From Sphingobium faniae (lineage in GTDB: Bacteria > Pseudomonadota > Alphaproteobacteria > Sphingomonadales > Sphingomonadaceae): a stretch of 61,679 nucleotides of DNA. The stretch covers positions 1 to 61,679 of the forward strand of contig FMTU01000015.1 in NCBI GenBank assembly GCA_900100475.1, in the 5' to 3' direction. The number at the start of each line of letters is the position of its first letter. Positions within the stretch are counted from its first letter, which is position 1. Position numbers and translations under genes: made by a program. The notes below the pieces were generated by a model that saw only the letters and a list, made by a program, of their open reading frames with translations, was not told where the DNA came from and did no database searches. Shown here piece after piece: positions 6,854 to 15,742 of this stretch.

Positions 6854-8194
6854 ATGACTTTTGCCGATCTCGGCCTTTCCGACGAATTGCTCAAGGCCGT
6901 TGCCGAGTCCGGTTACGACACGCCGACCCCGATTCAGGCGCAGGCCATTCCTCCCGTCCTGATGATGAAGGACATCATCGGCATCGCGCAGACCGGCACG
7001 GGCAAGACGGCGAGCTTCGTGCTGCCGATGATCGACATCCTCGCCCATGGCCGCGCCCGCGCCCTGATGCCGCGCAGCCTGATCCTGGAGCCGACCCGCG
7101 AACTGGCGGCGCAGGTGGCGGAGAATTTCGAGAAATACGGTAAATATCACAAGCTCTCCATGGCGCTGCTGATCGGCGGCGTGCAGATGGGCGATCAGGT
7201 GAAGGCGCTGGAAAAGGGCGTCGATGTGCTGATCGCGACGCCGGGACGCCTGATGGACCTGTTCCAGCGGGGCAAGATATTGCTGAACGGTTGTTCGATG
7301 CTGGTCATCGACGAGGCCGACCGGATGCTCGACATGGGCTTCATCCCGGATATCGAGGAAATCTGCACGAAGCTTCCGGCGCAGCGGCAGACGCTGCTCT
7401 TTTCCGCAACCATGCCCGCGCCGATCAAGAAGCTGGCGGACCGTTTCCTGTCCAGCCCCAAGTCGATCGAGGTGGCCCGGCCCGCGACGGCCTCCACCAA
7501 CATCACGCAGCGTCTGGTGAAGGTCGATTCGCGCAAGAAACGCGATGTGCTTCGCAAGATGCTGGTGGCGGAAGACGTGACGAGCGCGGTCATCTTCTGC
7601 AATCGCAAGACGACGGTGCGGGACCTCAACAAAAGCCTGCAACAGCATGGCTTCCGTTCCGGCGAGATTCATGGCGACATCGACCAGTCGGCGCGCATCG
7701 CCGAACTGGAGCGTTTCCGTACCGGCAACGTCAATATATTGGTCGCTTCCGACGTGGCGGCGCGCGGTCTGGACATCAAAGGCGTAAGCCATGTGTTCAA
7801 CTTCGATGCGCCATGGCATCCCGATGATTATGTGCATCGGATCGGGCGCACAGGGCGCGCGGGTGCGACGGGCGTCGCCTATACTTTCGTCACTTCCGAG
7901 GATGCGGAGGCGATCGACAATATCCAGAAGCTGATCGGGCAGAAGATCGAGGCGATTGGCGCGCCTGCGGTGGAAGCGGAGAAAAAAGAAGATCGGCGGG
8001 AGGACAAGCCGCGCGCCAAAGATCGCAAGAAGGACGACCGAAAAAGCGACGAGAGGAAACCGGCCCGCCAGAGCGAGGCAACGCCGGTCAAGGAGCCTTC
8101 GCGTTCGCGGCGGCCCGAACCGGCGGATGAAGGCCCGGACGAGGGCTGGAACGGACCTGTCCCGGAATTTCTGTCGGTCGGTTTCGGCCTCTAA
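6854..8194 (+). CDS. DEAD-box ATP-dependent RNA helicase (RhlE-like)
   Basis: A 446-residue RNA-unwinding ATPase involved in RNA turnover or ribosome assembly. Motifs appear in order: Q motif (TPTPIQ, ~23-28), motif I AQTGTGKT (45-52), Ia PTRELA, DEAD (153-156, VIDEADRMLDMGF), SAT (~184-186), then in RecA domain 2 VIFCNRKT, ARGLDIKGV and HRIGRTGRAG. The last ~75 residues are a highly charged Lys/Arg/Asp/Glu tail, usual for RhlE-type helicases, which bind RNA or partners there. The end is 11 bp from the end of the convergent radC gene. Confidence 0.93.
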   Translation: MTFADLGLSDELLKAVAESGYDTPTPIQAQAIPPVLMMKDIIGIAQTGTGKTASFVLPMIDILAHGRARALMPRSLILEPTRELAAQVAENFEKYGKYHKLSMALLIGGVQMGDQVKALEKGVDVLIATPGRLMDLFQRGKILLNGCSMLVIDEADRMLDMGFIPDIEEICTKLPAQRQTLLFSATMPAPIKKLADRFLSSPKSIEVARPATASTNITQRLVKVDSRKKRDVLRKMLVAEDVTSAVIFCNRKTTVRDLNKSLQQHGFRSGEIHGDIDQSARIAELERFRTGNVNILVASDVAARGLDIKGVSHVFNFDAPWHPDDYVHRIGRTGRAGATGVAYTFVTSEDAEAIDNIQKLIGQKIEAIGAPAVEAEKKEDRREDKPRAKDRKKDDRKSDERKPARQSEATPVKEPSRSRRPEPADEGPDEGWNGPVPEFLSVGFGL

Positions 8195-8205
8195 GTGGCT
8201 GACCG

Positions 8206-8916
8206 TTACAAGAGTCCTTTGGCCCGCATGCTGCTATGGCCATGCGAGCCGATGATGATGTGATCATGGACGGAGATGTTGAGTCGCTTGCCCGCTTCGA
8301 CGATCTGGCGTGTTATTTCTATGTCCTGGCGACTGGGTTCGGGCGATCCGCTGGGGTGGTTGTGCACCAATATGAGGGCGGCTGAGCCCAGGTCGATGGC
8401 CCGGCGGATCACCTCGCGCGTATAGATGGCGGCCTGGTCGATGGAGCCGTCGCCCATATGTTCATCACGAATCAGCATGTTGCGGCTGTTGAGATGCAAC
8501 ACGCGGACGCGCTCCACGCCCAGATAGGCCATGTCGGCGCGCAGATAATCGAGCAACGCCTGCCAACTCGCCAGAACGGGCTTTTCCGCGACCTCGTTTC
8601 GCAGCATTCGCAGCAGCGTCGCGTGCACGATCTTGATCGCGGCGATGCTGGTGTCGCCCATGCCGGGGACGCGGGCGATGGCCTGCCAATCGGCCGTCAT
8701 CAGCCCGCCTATGCCGCCGAACTCCCGCAGTAGCGCCTTCGCCAGCGGCTTGGTGTCGCGGCGCGGGATGGCGAGGGCCAGCAGATATTCGATCAGTTCA
8801 TGGTCATGCAGCGCGTCACCGCCGCTATCCGCCAATTTCTGACGCAGCCGGGCGCGATGTCCCGCGCCGTCATGGCTGGCCTTGCTTGCCACTTCCGCCA
8901 ATTTCAAAGCCCCCAT
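8206..8916 (-). CDS. radC: RadC family protein (JAB/MPN domain)
   Basis: A 236-residue RadC-like protein. An N-terminal helix-hairpin-helix-like region (~40-95, VPGMGDTSIAAIK) precedes a JAB1/MPN metalloprotease-like domain. The zinc-site signature HNHPSG...SRQD gives His185, His187 and Asp198. Despite the name, a role in recombination repair is not firmly established; a metal-dependent isopeptidase or nuclease activity is only inferred from the fold. ATG at 8916 is chosen over a TTG at 8955 because the family homology begins around it. It is convergent with the helicase gene and divergent from the ydbH operon. Confidence 0.9.
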   Translation of the reverse strand: MGALKLAEVASKASHDGAGHRARLRQKLADSGGDALHDHELIEYLLALAIPRRDTKPLAKALLREFGGIGGLMTADWQAIARVPGMGDTSIAAIKIVHATLLRMLRNEVAEKPVLASWQALLDYLRADMAYLGVERVRVLHLNSRNMLIRDEHMGDGSIDQAAIYTREVIRRAIDLGSAALILVHNHPSGSPEPSRQDIEITRQIVEAGKRLNISVHDHIIIGSHGHSSMRAKGLL

Positions 8917-9055
8917 TATGCATCCGACGCTATGCGCTGCGGATTTTCCGGGCAAGGATATTTAATCTGTCTGGGACGTTGTGCAGGCGTTACAGATGGA
9001 AAATGCTGTTCGAGAGCCGGGGTTGACCAGACGGATGAAAGAAGAAGGCGGCGAC

Positions 9056-12000
9056 ATGAAGGTTCGCCGGAACTGGTTGCGCTGGCTGGGCGTGGGCACG
9101 GGAACGCTCGCGCTCGTGCTGGTCGCCCTGTGGACGCAGCGAGCCCCCATTGCCGAGAATTTCATCAGCCGCGAACTGAACCGGCGCGGCGTTGAGGCGC
9201 GGTATGATCTGGCGCATATCGGGCTGCGGACCCAGCGGATCGAAAATATCGTGCTGGGCGATCCGGGCGATCCCGATTTCACGGCCCGATGGATGGAGGT
9301 CGACATCGCCTTTGTGGGGGTGACGCCGCAAGTGGCGGCCGTGCGCGCGGGCGGCGTGAAGATGCGCGCTTCGCTGCATAAGGGCGTCCTTGATCTGGGC
9401 GAGCTCGATAAATTCCGCGATCCTGCCTCCACCGAGCCATTTGGCTTGCCCGACCTCATCCTCTCGCTGAACGATGCGCGAGTGCGGCTCGATACCGATG
9501 TCGGGGCCGTGGGGATGCGGATCGACGGCAAGGGCAATCTCCATTCCGGCTTTCGCGGCAAGCTCGCCGCCGTCATGCCGAGCGCGCGGCTGGCCGATTG
9601 CGGTCTTGCCGGGGGATCGGCATGGCTCGATATTCGCATGAACGCGGGGCAGCCGCGTCTTTCCGGGCCGTTGCGGGGGAAGGCGCTGGCCTGTCGGGGC
9701 GCGGCCACGGCGATGGCGCGCCCGGCCGCTCAACTCGACCTCACACTGGGCAAGGCGCTGGATCGCTGGACCGGAACGGCGCAGGTCGAGGGAGAGGCGC
9801 TCAAATCCAATGGCGTCGTGCTGGCGGCGCCGTCGGCGCGGATCAGCTTTGACGGCACGGCCAGGAGCACGGCCGGACGAGCGCGCATCGCCGCGCGCGC
9901 CTTTTCGGCGGGGTCCGCGATGGCCGAGCAGGTGGCGCTCAATGGAGTGTGGAACGCCGGGGGTAATGGCGCGAATTTTCAGGGTGAGGTGTCGGCGCGG
10001 CACATCCGCGCTTCGGGACGCGATCCTCTGGCGTCGTTGCGCGAATCGACCGCCGGTTCGCCGGTCGGCCCCCTTGCCGCCCGTCTGGCCGACGCGTTGC
10101 AGCGCGCGGGCGAGGAAAACCTCCTCCATGCCCGTGTGGCGCTTGTCCAGCGGGAAGGCGCAGGCAGTCTGGTCCTCAACGATACGCATTTTTCAGCGAG
10201 GAGCGGCGCGCGGGTCGATCTGTCGCAGGACGGGCGCTTCACGCTGGCCTGGACGGGCCAGAAAGGGGCGGGCGTGGATTGGGCGCTGGATGGCGCGGTG
10301 ACGACCGACGGCGGCGGCCTGCCGCGATCGGCGTTGCGCCTTGCCAGGCGGGCCGGCGGCGGCTTTGGCGGGCAATTGTTCGTCGATCCCTATAAGGCGG
10401 CGGGAGCTTCCTTGTCGCTGGAGCCGGTCCGATTCGTAGCCGGGCCGGGAGGACAGACCCGCTTTTCGACCATTATGCGAATCGATGGGCCTTTGCCTGA
10501 TGGCGGGATAAAGGGGCTGACCGCGCCGGTCGAAGGCGTGCTGGCGTCCAATGGGGCGCTCTCCGTCAACGCCCATTGCGTGCCGGTGTCGCTGACAGAA
10601 GCGCGCTATGGCGGATTCGCGCTGGGCCGCACGCGGCAGACGCTGTGTCCTCTGGCGGGCGGGCCGATGCTGTCCATGGGGGCAGGTGGCCTGCGTGGGG
10701 GCGTGGCTGTTCGGAAGGTTGCGATTGACGGACGCAGCGGAAGCAGTCCGATGCATCTGGGAGCGGATGAGGCAAGGTTCGTGTTGGGGCAGACCGGCTT
10801 TCAGCTCGCCAATGCCATTTTTACCGTGGGGCCGCAGGATGCGCCGGTGCGGCTGGCTGCGGCGAAGCTTGATGGACGCATGACCGGGCAGGGCTTTGCT
10901 GGCACGGTCGAGGATGCGGAAGGGCGGATCGGCGCCGTTCCGCTCATCGTCGAAAGGGGCCGGGGTGACTGGCATTTCGCGGACGGTGCGCTGACGTTCA
11001 AGGCGGCTCTCTCCGTGCGGGATGCGGAGCCGAAGCCGCGTTTCAATCCGCTCAATGTGCCGGATTTCGTCCTGACGATGAAGGGAGGGCGCATCGCCGC
11101 GACCGGCAATCTGCGCGCGCCGCGCAATGACGCGTTGGTGGCGCGGGCGGACATTGTGCATGACCTCAACAGAGCGACAGGCAATGCGGTTCTGTCCGTG
11201 CCCGGGCTGACATTCGATTCCCGCTTGCAGCCTGACGATCTGACAGGACTGGCGCTGGGCGTCGTGGCGAATGTGTCGGCCACCGTCAGCGGCGAAGGGC
11301 ATATCCGGTGGAGCGATTCGGCCGTCACCAGCGACGGCCTGTTCCGCACGGACAATGCCGATCTGGCGGCGGCTTTCGGGCCTGTGGAGGGGCTTTCGGG
11401 CGAATTGCACTTCATCGACCTCCTGGGACTGGTGAGCGCGCCGGGGCAGGAAGTGCGGATCAAATCGGTCAATCCCGGCGTCGAAGTGCGAGACGGCCTC
11501 GTCCGTTACCGGCTGGGGGCCAATCAGCATGTACATATAGAGGGGGGGGGATGGCCCTTTGCGGGCGGACAATTGGTGCTGCTGCCCACCACCATGGATT
11601 TCAGCGCGAATGTCGACCGTTATCTGACTTTCCGGGTTCTGGGGCTGGACGCGGGGGCCTTCATTCAGGCGATGGAACTGGAGAATGTGTCGGCCACAGG
11701 GACGTTCGATGGGATCATGCCACTCATCTTCAACGCGAGCGGCGGGCGTGTATCGGGCGGTGTGCTGGTGGCGAGGCAACAGGGCATGCCGCCGCTGATG
11801 ATGCCGGAAGGCGTCTTGCCGAGCATTCCTTGCGACCCAACACGCCAGTCCGGTGTGCTGTCCTATGTCGGGCCGGTGTCGAACGAGCAGATTGGCGCCA
11901 TGGGCAAGATGGCTTTCGATGCGCTCAAGGATCTGCAATATAAGTGCCTCACCATATTGCTGGACGGCGCGTTGGATGGCGAAATGGTGACGAACGTGGT

Positions 12001-12256
12001 CTTCAACGGGGTCAATCGCGGCAAGCTGGGCGACGGGCCGTCCGGCATCGCCCGCAACTTCATCGGCCTGCCGTTTATCTTTAACGTGCGGATCGCCGCG
12101 CCGTTCCGGGGACTGATGGGCACGGCCCAGTCACTCGTCAATCCCAACAGCCTGATCCAGAACAGCATCGGCGACGATGTGCAGCAAAAGATGCGCGAAG
12201 GGGTTGCGGTTCAGCCTCCGGCAAGCGAAACCATGTCAGACGGGGAGCGGAAATGA
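9056..12256 (+). CDS. ydbH: YdbH family AsmA-like envelope protein
   Basis: A ~1066-residue protein with one N-terminal membrane anchor (~8-28, WLGVGTGTLALVLVALW) and a very long beta-rich periplasmic body. In E. coli, YdbH is an AsmA-like protein, redundant with TamB and YhdP, thought to form a hydrophobic groove carrying phospholipids from inner to outer membrane. The identity is strongly supported by the operon: the next two genes encode a YnbE lipoprotein and a YdbL protein, joined by ATGA overlaps exactly as in enterobacteria. The C-terminal region (NVVFNGVNRG, PFIFNVRIAAPFRGLMG) is the conserved YdbH domain. ATG 9056 is preferred over 8981 or 9035 because GAAGG precedes it at good spacing and the anchor then lies at the N-terminus. 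Confidence 0.85.
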   Translation: MKVRRNWLRWLGVGTGTLALVLVALWTQRAPIAENFISRELNRRGVEARYDLAHIGLRTQRIENIVLGDPGDPDFTARWMEVDIAFVGVTPQVAAVRAGGVKMRASLHKGVLDLGELDKFRDPASTEPFGLPDLILSLNDARVRLDTDVGAVGMRIDGKGNLHSGFRGKLAAVMPSARLADCGLAGGSAWLDIRMNAGQPRLSGPLRGKALACRGAATAMARPAAQLDLTLGKALDRWTGTAQVEGEALKSNGVVLAAPSARISFDGTARSTAGRARIAARAFSAGSAMAEQVALNGVWNAGGNGANFQGEVSARHIRASGRDPLASLRESTAGSPVGPLAARLADALQRAGEENLLHARVALVQREGAGSLVLNDTHFSARSGARVDLSQDGRFTLAWTGQKGAGVDWALDGAVTTDGGGLPRSALRLARRAGGGFGGQLFVDPYKAAGASLSLEPVRFVAGPGGQTRFSTIMRIDGPLPDGGIKGLTAPVEGVLASNGALSVNAHCVPVSLTEARYGGFALGRTRQTLCPLAGGPMLSMGAGGLRGGVAVRKVAIDGRSGSSPMHLGADEARFVLGQTGFQLANAIFTVGPQDAPVRLAAAKLDGRMTGQGFAGTVEDAEGRIGAVPLIVERGRGDWHFADGALTFKAALSVRDAEPKPRFNPLNVPDFVLTMKGGRIAATGNLRAPRNDALVARADIVHDLNRATGNAVLSVPGLTFDSRLQPDDLTGLALGVVANVSATVSGEGHIRWSDSAVTSDGLFRTDNADLAAAFGPVEGLSGELHFIDLLGLVSAPGQEVRIKSVNPGVEVRDGLVRYRLGANQHVHIEGGGWPFAGGQLVLLPTTMDFSANVDRYLTFRVLGLDAGAFIQAMELENVSATGTFDGIMPLIFNASGGRVSGGVLVARQQGMPPLMMPEGVLPSIPCDPTRQSGVLSYVGPVSNEQIGAMGKMAFDALKDLQYKCLTILLDGALDGEMVTNVVFNGVNRGKLGDGPSGIARNFIGLPFIFNVRIAAPFRGLMGTAQSLVNPNSLIQNSIGDDVQQKMREGVAVQPPASETMSDGERK

Positions 12257-12441
12257 CAAAAACGACACTCATGATGGCGAGCATCGCCAGCCTGGCCTTG
12301 GGAGGCTGCATTCAGGTGAAGGCGCCCGACAAGCCAATCGAGATCAACCTCAATGTGAAGATCCAGCAGGAAGTCGTGGTGAAACTGCAACGCGACGCAC
12401 AGAATCTGATCCAGAACAATCCGGAGTTGTTCCCGCAATGA
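12253..12441 (+). CDS. ynbE: YnbE-like lipoprotein
   Basis: A 62-residue lipoprotein. The signal peptide ends in the lipobox LALGGC (Cys19), and the mature part is ~43 residues with an amphipathic strand-forming stretch (IEINLNVKIQQEVVVKL). In E. coli, YnbE is an outer-membrane lipoprotein that stacks by beta-strand augmentation on the end of YdbH, completing the bridge between membranes. The gene overlaps the ydbH stop (ATGA at 12253) and is overlapped by ydbL, so the three are probably made in coupled amounts. Confidence 0.85.
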   Translation: MTKTTLMMASIASLALGGCIQVKAPDKPIEINLNVKIQQEVVVKLQRDAQNLIQNNPELFPQ

Positions 12442-12839
12442 CACGCATGACTGCAATGATCGCCATGGGGGCCGTGATGGCATTGGCGACGGGCCTTGCC
12501 ATGAATATCCCCGCCAGGGCGCAGTCGGGCGCTGTCGCTTCGGCGATGGCGGCCGGAACGGTCGGCGAGCAGGCCGATGGCTATCTGGGCATCGCAGGTT
12601 CGGTCGGCGCCGATGTCCGGGCCGAAGTCGAATCGATCAATATCAAGCGCCGCGCCGCTTATACCGACCTCGCCGGCAAGCGCGGCGTGACGGTGCAGGA
12701 TGTCGCGGCCGCCACCGGATGCCAGACGCTCAGCAGCCGTGTAAAGCAGGGGCAGGCCTATCGCATCGGCGGCGGCGCATGGCAAACCAAAGGCGCGGGC
12801 GCGATTGCGCTGCCGTCCTACTGCGCCACGGCGAACTGA
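12438..12839 (+). CDS. ydbL: YdbL family periplasmic protein (DUF1318)
   Basis: A 133-residue secreted protein. A signal peptide (~1-29, cleaved near ARAQS) precedes a helical domain with the YdbL motif pattern: GYLG near ~50, VNIKRRAAYTDLA-like INIKRRAAYTDLAGKRGVTVQDVAAATG, then a conserved Cys and GQAYR. In E. coli, YdbL acts as a chaperone-like partner preventing improper multimerisation of YnbE. ATG at 12438 overlaps the ynbE stop. The frame is open further upstream, but that would lie entirely inside ydbH and ynbE. Confidence 0.85.
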   Translation: MTRMTAMIAMGAVMALATGLAMNIPARAQSGAVASAMAAGTVGEQADGYLGIAGSVGADVRAEVESINIKRRAAYTDLAGKRGVTVQDVAAATGCQTLSSRVKQGQAYRIGGGAWQTKGAGAIALPSYCATAN

Positions 12840-13011
12840 TCCATGCCCCGCGCCGCGTGATATTCGTTGCGCGACGCGGGGAAAAACTTCTCCTTCCCAT
12901 GCACGGTTGACTATCCCGGAACGCCTTTCTAAACGGGCCGCGCCTTGACGGGTGCAACCGCACGCTTCATGGCCTCCCCCTGTGAGTTCGATCTGGACGA
13001 AGGGAGAGGCG

Positions 13012-13335
13012 ATGGCTGCGGATACACCCGGGCAGGACCCGGCGGGGGAGGACGCGCGCATCACCTCATTGGAGGAACGGATCGCGCGCGCCGAACAAGC
13101 CGAAAAGGTCAGACAGGGGACGGTTCAGCAGCAGCCTGACGATGGCTCGCGGCTGGGCAACAGGGTTCTCGCAGAACTGATCGGTGGTCTTGCTGGCGGC
13201 GCGGTGATCGGCTGGGTTCTTGACTGGCTGATCGGCACGTCCCCATGGCTCCTGCTCGTGTTCCTCGGTCTTGGGATCGTGGTGGCGTTCAGGAACATCA
13301 TCAGATTGACGACGACGAAGCGTCCCGACCAGTAA
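13012..13335 (+). CDS. atpI: ATP synthase accessory protein AtpI/AtpZ
   Basis: A 107-residue protein opening the F0 operon. The hydrophilic N-terminus (~1-45, predicted coiled-coil ITSLEERIARAEQAEK) is followed by two membrane helices (VLAELIGGLAGGAVIGWVLDW and LLLVFLGLGIVVAF). This is the usual AtpI/AtpZ layout, thought to help assemble the c-ring or import Mg2+/Ca2+. The start at 13012 is supported by GAAGGGAGAGG just upstream. The gap to atpB is 46 bp. Confidence 0.9.
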   Translation: MAADTPGQDPAGEDARITSLEERIARAEQAEKVRQGTVQQQPDDGSRLGNRVLAELIGGLAGGAVIGWVLDWLIGTSPWLLLVFLGLGIVVAFRNIIRLTTTKRPDQ

Positions 13336-13381
13336 GGGACGCTTTTATCTTAGTCCGAAGGCAAGGTACGCAGGGGTCAAA

Positions 13382-14167
13382 GTGGCAGAATCCGGCAAAA
13401 TCGATCCGATGCACCAGTTTGCGATCGAACCGCTGTTTGGGACCGGTCACCTGTCCATCGGCGGGTTCAACATCGCCTTTACCAACAGCGCGCTCTATAT
13501 GGTGGCGGCGGCTGTGGTGCTGTGGATTTTCGTCGTCGGCGGCATGAAGCGCGAACTGGTCCCCGGTCGCTGGCAGATGGCCGTCGAATATATGACCGGT
13601 TTCATCAAGAGCCTGCTGATCGCCAATGTGGGCGAAGGCGGCAAGAAGTACATCCCTTACGTCTTCTCGCTGTTCATGTTCATTCTGCTGGCGAACCTGC
13701 TCGGCCTGCTGCCGCTTGGCCTGCTTGGCCTGCATCCCTTCACCTTCACCAGCCATTTCACGGCGACCGGCATCCTGGCCATCATCAGCTTTTCGATCGT
13801 GCTGATCGTCGGCTTCTGGAAGCATGGCCTGCACTTCTTCTCGCTGTTCGTGCCCCATGGCACGCCGCTGCCGATGATTCCGATCATCTTTCCTATCGAA
13901 CTGGTTTCCTTCATGGTTCGCCCGTTCAGCCTGGGCTTGCGACTGTTCGTCGCCATGACGGCCGGCCACGTGCTGCTGAAGGTTCTGGCCGGGTTCGTCA
14001 TCAACAGTTCCAATGCGGGCATCGGCTATGGCCTGACCGTCGGTTCGGCCAGCTTCATCCTGATGATCGGCATCAGCGCGCTGGAAGTGCTGGTCGCGGT
14101 CATCCAGGCCTATGTGTTCGCGCTGTTGACCTCGGTCTACATTAACGACGCCGAGAACCTGCACTGA
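13382..14167 (+). CDS. atpB: ATP synthase F0 subunit a
   Basis: A 261-residue integral membrane proton-channel subunit. The conserved helix-5 region SLGLRLFVAMTAGHVLLKV contains the essential arginine, and PIELVSFMVRPFSLGLR and the C-terminal IQAYVFALLTSVYI are standard. Five or more membrane helices are visible. The start codon is GTG. Together with c, b' and b it forms the stator half-channels that drive c-ring rotation. Confidence 0.97.
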   Translation: MAESGKIDPMHQFAIEPLFGTGHLSIGGFNIAFTNSALYMVAAAVVLWIFVVGGMKRELVPGRWQMAVEYMTGFIKSLLIANVGEGGKKYIPYVFSLFMFILLANLLGLLPLGLLGLHPFTFTSHFTATGILAIISFSIVLIVGFWKHGLHFFSLFVPHGTPLPMIPIIFPIELVSFMVRPFSLGLRLFVAMTAGHVLLKVLAGFVINSSNAGIGYGLTVGSASFILMIGISALEVLVAVIQAYVFALLTSVYINDAENLH

Positions 14168-14219
14168 TTTCCCGAAATTTGTTCAACGCTTAAAAGATTT
14201 TAGAAAAGGAGTTTACAAC

Positions 14220-14447
14220 ATGGACGCAGAAGCCGCGAAGCTGCTCGGTGCTGGTCTGGCCGCTATCGGTGCGGGTCTTGCCTCGCTCGGTGTGGGCAAT
14301 GTTTTCGCCTCGTTCCTTGAAGGCGCGCTGCGCAACCCCGGCGCTGCCGACGGCCAGCAGGGCCGCCTGTTCATCGGTTTCGCCGCGGCCGAACTTCTCG
14401 GCCTGCTGGCGTTCGTCATCGCCATGATCCTGGTGTTCGTGGCCTGA
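14220..14447 (+). CDS. atpE: ATP synthase F0 subunit c
   Basis: A 75-residue hairpin of two membrane helices, with the polar loop RNPGA and the proton-binding acidic residue in FAAAELLGLLAFVIAMIL (Glu60). GAGLAAIGAGLASLGVG in helix 1 is the glycine-rich packing motif. AAAAGGAG lies 10 nt upstream of the start. It is followed by a stem-loop before the b' gene, which may raise the level of c message relative to b. Confidence 0.97.
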   Translation: MDAEAAKLLGAGLAAIGAGLASLGVGNVFASFLEGALRNPGAADGQQGRLFIGFAAAELLGLLAFVIAMILVFVA

Positions 14448-14461
14448 CAATCGCCTGGGAC

Positions 14462-14495
14462 GCGGGCGGGGCGGCCATGGGCCGGCTTCGCCCGC
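14462..14495 (+). other. Stem-loop between atpE and the b' gene
   Basis: GCGGGCG (14462-14468) pairs perfectly with CGCCCGC (14489-14495), with additional GGCC pairing inside, and is followed by TTCTTGAATT. It is a possible partial terminator or RNase barrier. Subunit c is needed in ~10-fold excess over b, so a structure here fits differential expression; this role is inferred. Confidence 0.5.
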
Positions 14496-14532
14496 TTCTT
14501 GAATTGACCGCGCCTGATCGGACGGATTCATA

Positions 14533-15027
14533 ATGCCTCAAATCGCGCAGATTGCCGAAACCTATTCATCCCAGATCTTCTGGTTGCTGCTGACGTTCGG
14601 CTTTGTCTTCTTCGTCATTGGCCTTGGCATGGTGCCGAAGGTTCAAGGAACGGCGGACGCGCGCGACATGAAGATTTCCGGCGATCTGGACGCTGCAAAG
14701 GCCGCTTTCGCTCGCGCCGACGAAGCGGAGGCGGATTACCGCACCCGCGACGCTGAAAGCCGCGCCGCCGTTCAGGCCATGCTGGCACAGGCCAAGGCCG
14801 ACGCCGCCAGGGATTCCGAACGGAAACTCGCCGCCGCAGACGCGGAAGTCGCGAGCCTCATCGGCGTGGCCGAAGCCCGCATCCAGGCTGCCTCGAATGC
14901 AGCCATGGAACAGATTGAAACCGTTGCCGCCGATGCGGCGCGCGACATGGTGGCCCGCATTTCCGGCGTCGATGCGTCCGAAGAAGCGGCCCGTAACGCA
15001 GTAAAGGCAGCACTGGCCCATGGCTGA
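14533..15027 (+). CDS. atpG: ATP synthase F0 subunit b' (b-type, first copy)
   Basis: A 164-residue b-type stator subunit: one membrane helix near the N-terminus (~14-33, IFWLLLTFGFVFFVIGLGMV) and a long charged Ala-rich helix that dimerises with the second b subunit. Two b-like genes in tandem after atpE are usual in alphaproteobacteria and phototrophs. The copy nearest atpE is named b' (AtpG/AtpX). The last 8 bp overlap the start of the b gene. Confidence 0.92.
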   Translation: MPQIAQIAETYSSQIFWLLLTFGFVFFVIGLGMVPKVQGTADARDMKISGDLDAAKAAFARADEAEADYRTRDAESRAAVQAMLAQAKADAARDSERKLAAADAEVASLIGVAEARIQAASNAAMEQIETVAADAARDMVARISGVDASEEAARNAVKAALAHG

Positions 15028-15613
15028 GGCAGCAGGACAGCATAGCGAAGCACCCCATCTGGGTGAAGCGATCCATGCCGAGGGATTGGAACCGGCCGGC
15101 ACCGTCGTGCCACATAGCGAGCCCCAGGCGCTCTATATGGACGCCACGGGCTGGGTCAGCCTGGCGATGGCCGTCTTCATTCTGCTCCTGCTGGTGAAGA
15201 AGGTGCCGGGCCTGATTGGCGGGGCTCTCGACAATCGGATCGCGCAGATCAAGACCCAGCTTGAGGAGGCGTCGAAGCTGCGCGCCGAAGCGGAAGCGTT
15301 GAAGGCGGAATATGAAGCGAAGCTGGCCTCTGCGGCCGGTGAAGCGGATGCCATGCGGAAGTCCGCTGAAAGCGAGGCGGAAACGATCCTGCAGGATGCG
15401 CAGACCAGCGCCGTAGCTCTGGTCGCGCGTCGCCAGAAAATGGCCGAGGACAAGATCGGCGCGGCCGAACGCTCTGCCATTGCGGGTATCCGCGCCAAGG
15501 CGGTGAATGCCGCGACAGGCGCCGCCGCGACGCTGATTGCCCAGGGGCATGACGCGAAAGCCGACAAGGCGCTGGTCGACAGCGCGATCAAGGAACTCGG
15601 TCCCATAGCCTGA
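15020..15613 (+). CDS. atpF: ATP synthase F0 subunit b
   Basis: A 197-residue stator subunit with a ~40-residue polar N-terminal extension before the single membrane helix (WVSLAMAVFILLLLV, ~46-60), then a long coiled-coil (DNRIAQIKTQLEEASKLRAEAEALK...). It overlaps the b' gene, and an intrinsic terminator follows 22 bp after its stop. The F1 genes are not in this window, the usual split in this group. Confidence 0.93.
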   Translation: MAEAAGQHSEAPHLGEAIHAEGLEPAGTVVPHSEPQALYMDATGWVSLAMAVFILLLLVKKVPGLIGGALDNRIAQIKTQLEEASKLRAEAEALKAEYEAKLASAAGEADAMRKSAESEAETILQDAQTSAVALVARRQKMAEDKIGAAERSAIAGIRAKAVNAATGAAATLIAQGHDAKADKALVDSAIKELGPIA

Positions 15614-15635
15614 CCGGCATATGGCGGAAGGATAG

Positions 15636-15667
15636 AGGGCCGGCGCGATATTGCGCTGGTCCTTTTC
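15636..15667 (+). terminator. Intrinsic terminator of the F0 operon
   Basis: An 11-bp stem with two G-U pairs (AGGGCCGGCGC 15636-15646, GCGCTGGTCCT 15653-15663) and a 6-nt loop is followed by a short T run. Confidence 0.7.
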
Positions 15668-15742
15668 CGTTTTCAGGAGATTGGGCCGGTTATCGCGGGA
15701 TGACGCCATTGCGATCTGAGCCGCTCCCGCTATCTCAGCATC

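Noticed and set aside
10193..11938. Open frame of ~580 codons on the minus strand inside ydbH
   Set aside because: Antisense shadow of ydbH; Arg/Gln/His-rich and without family resemblance.
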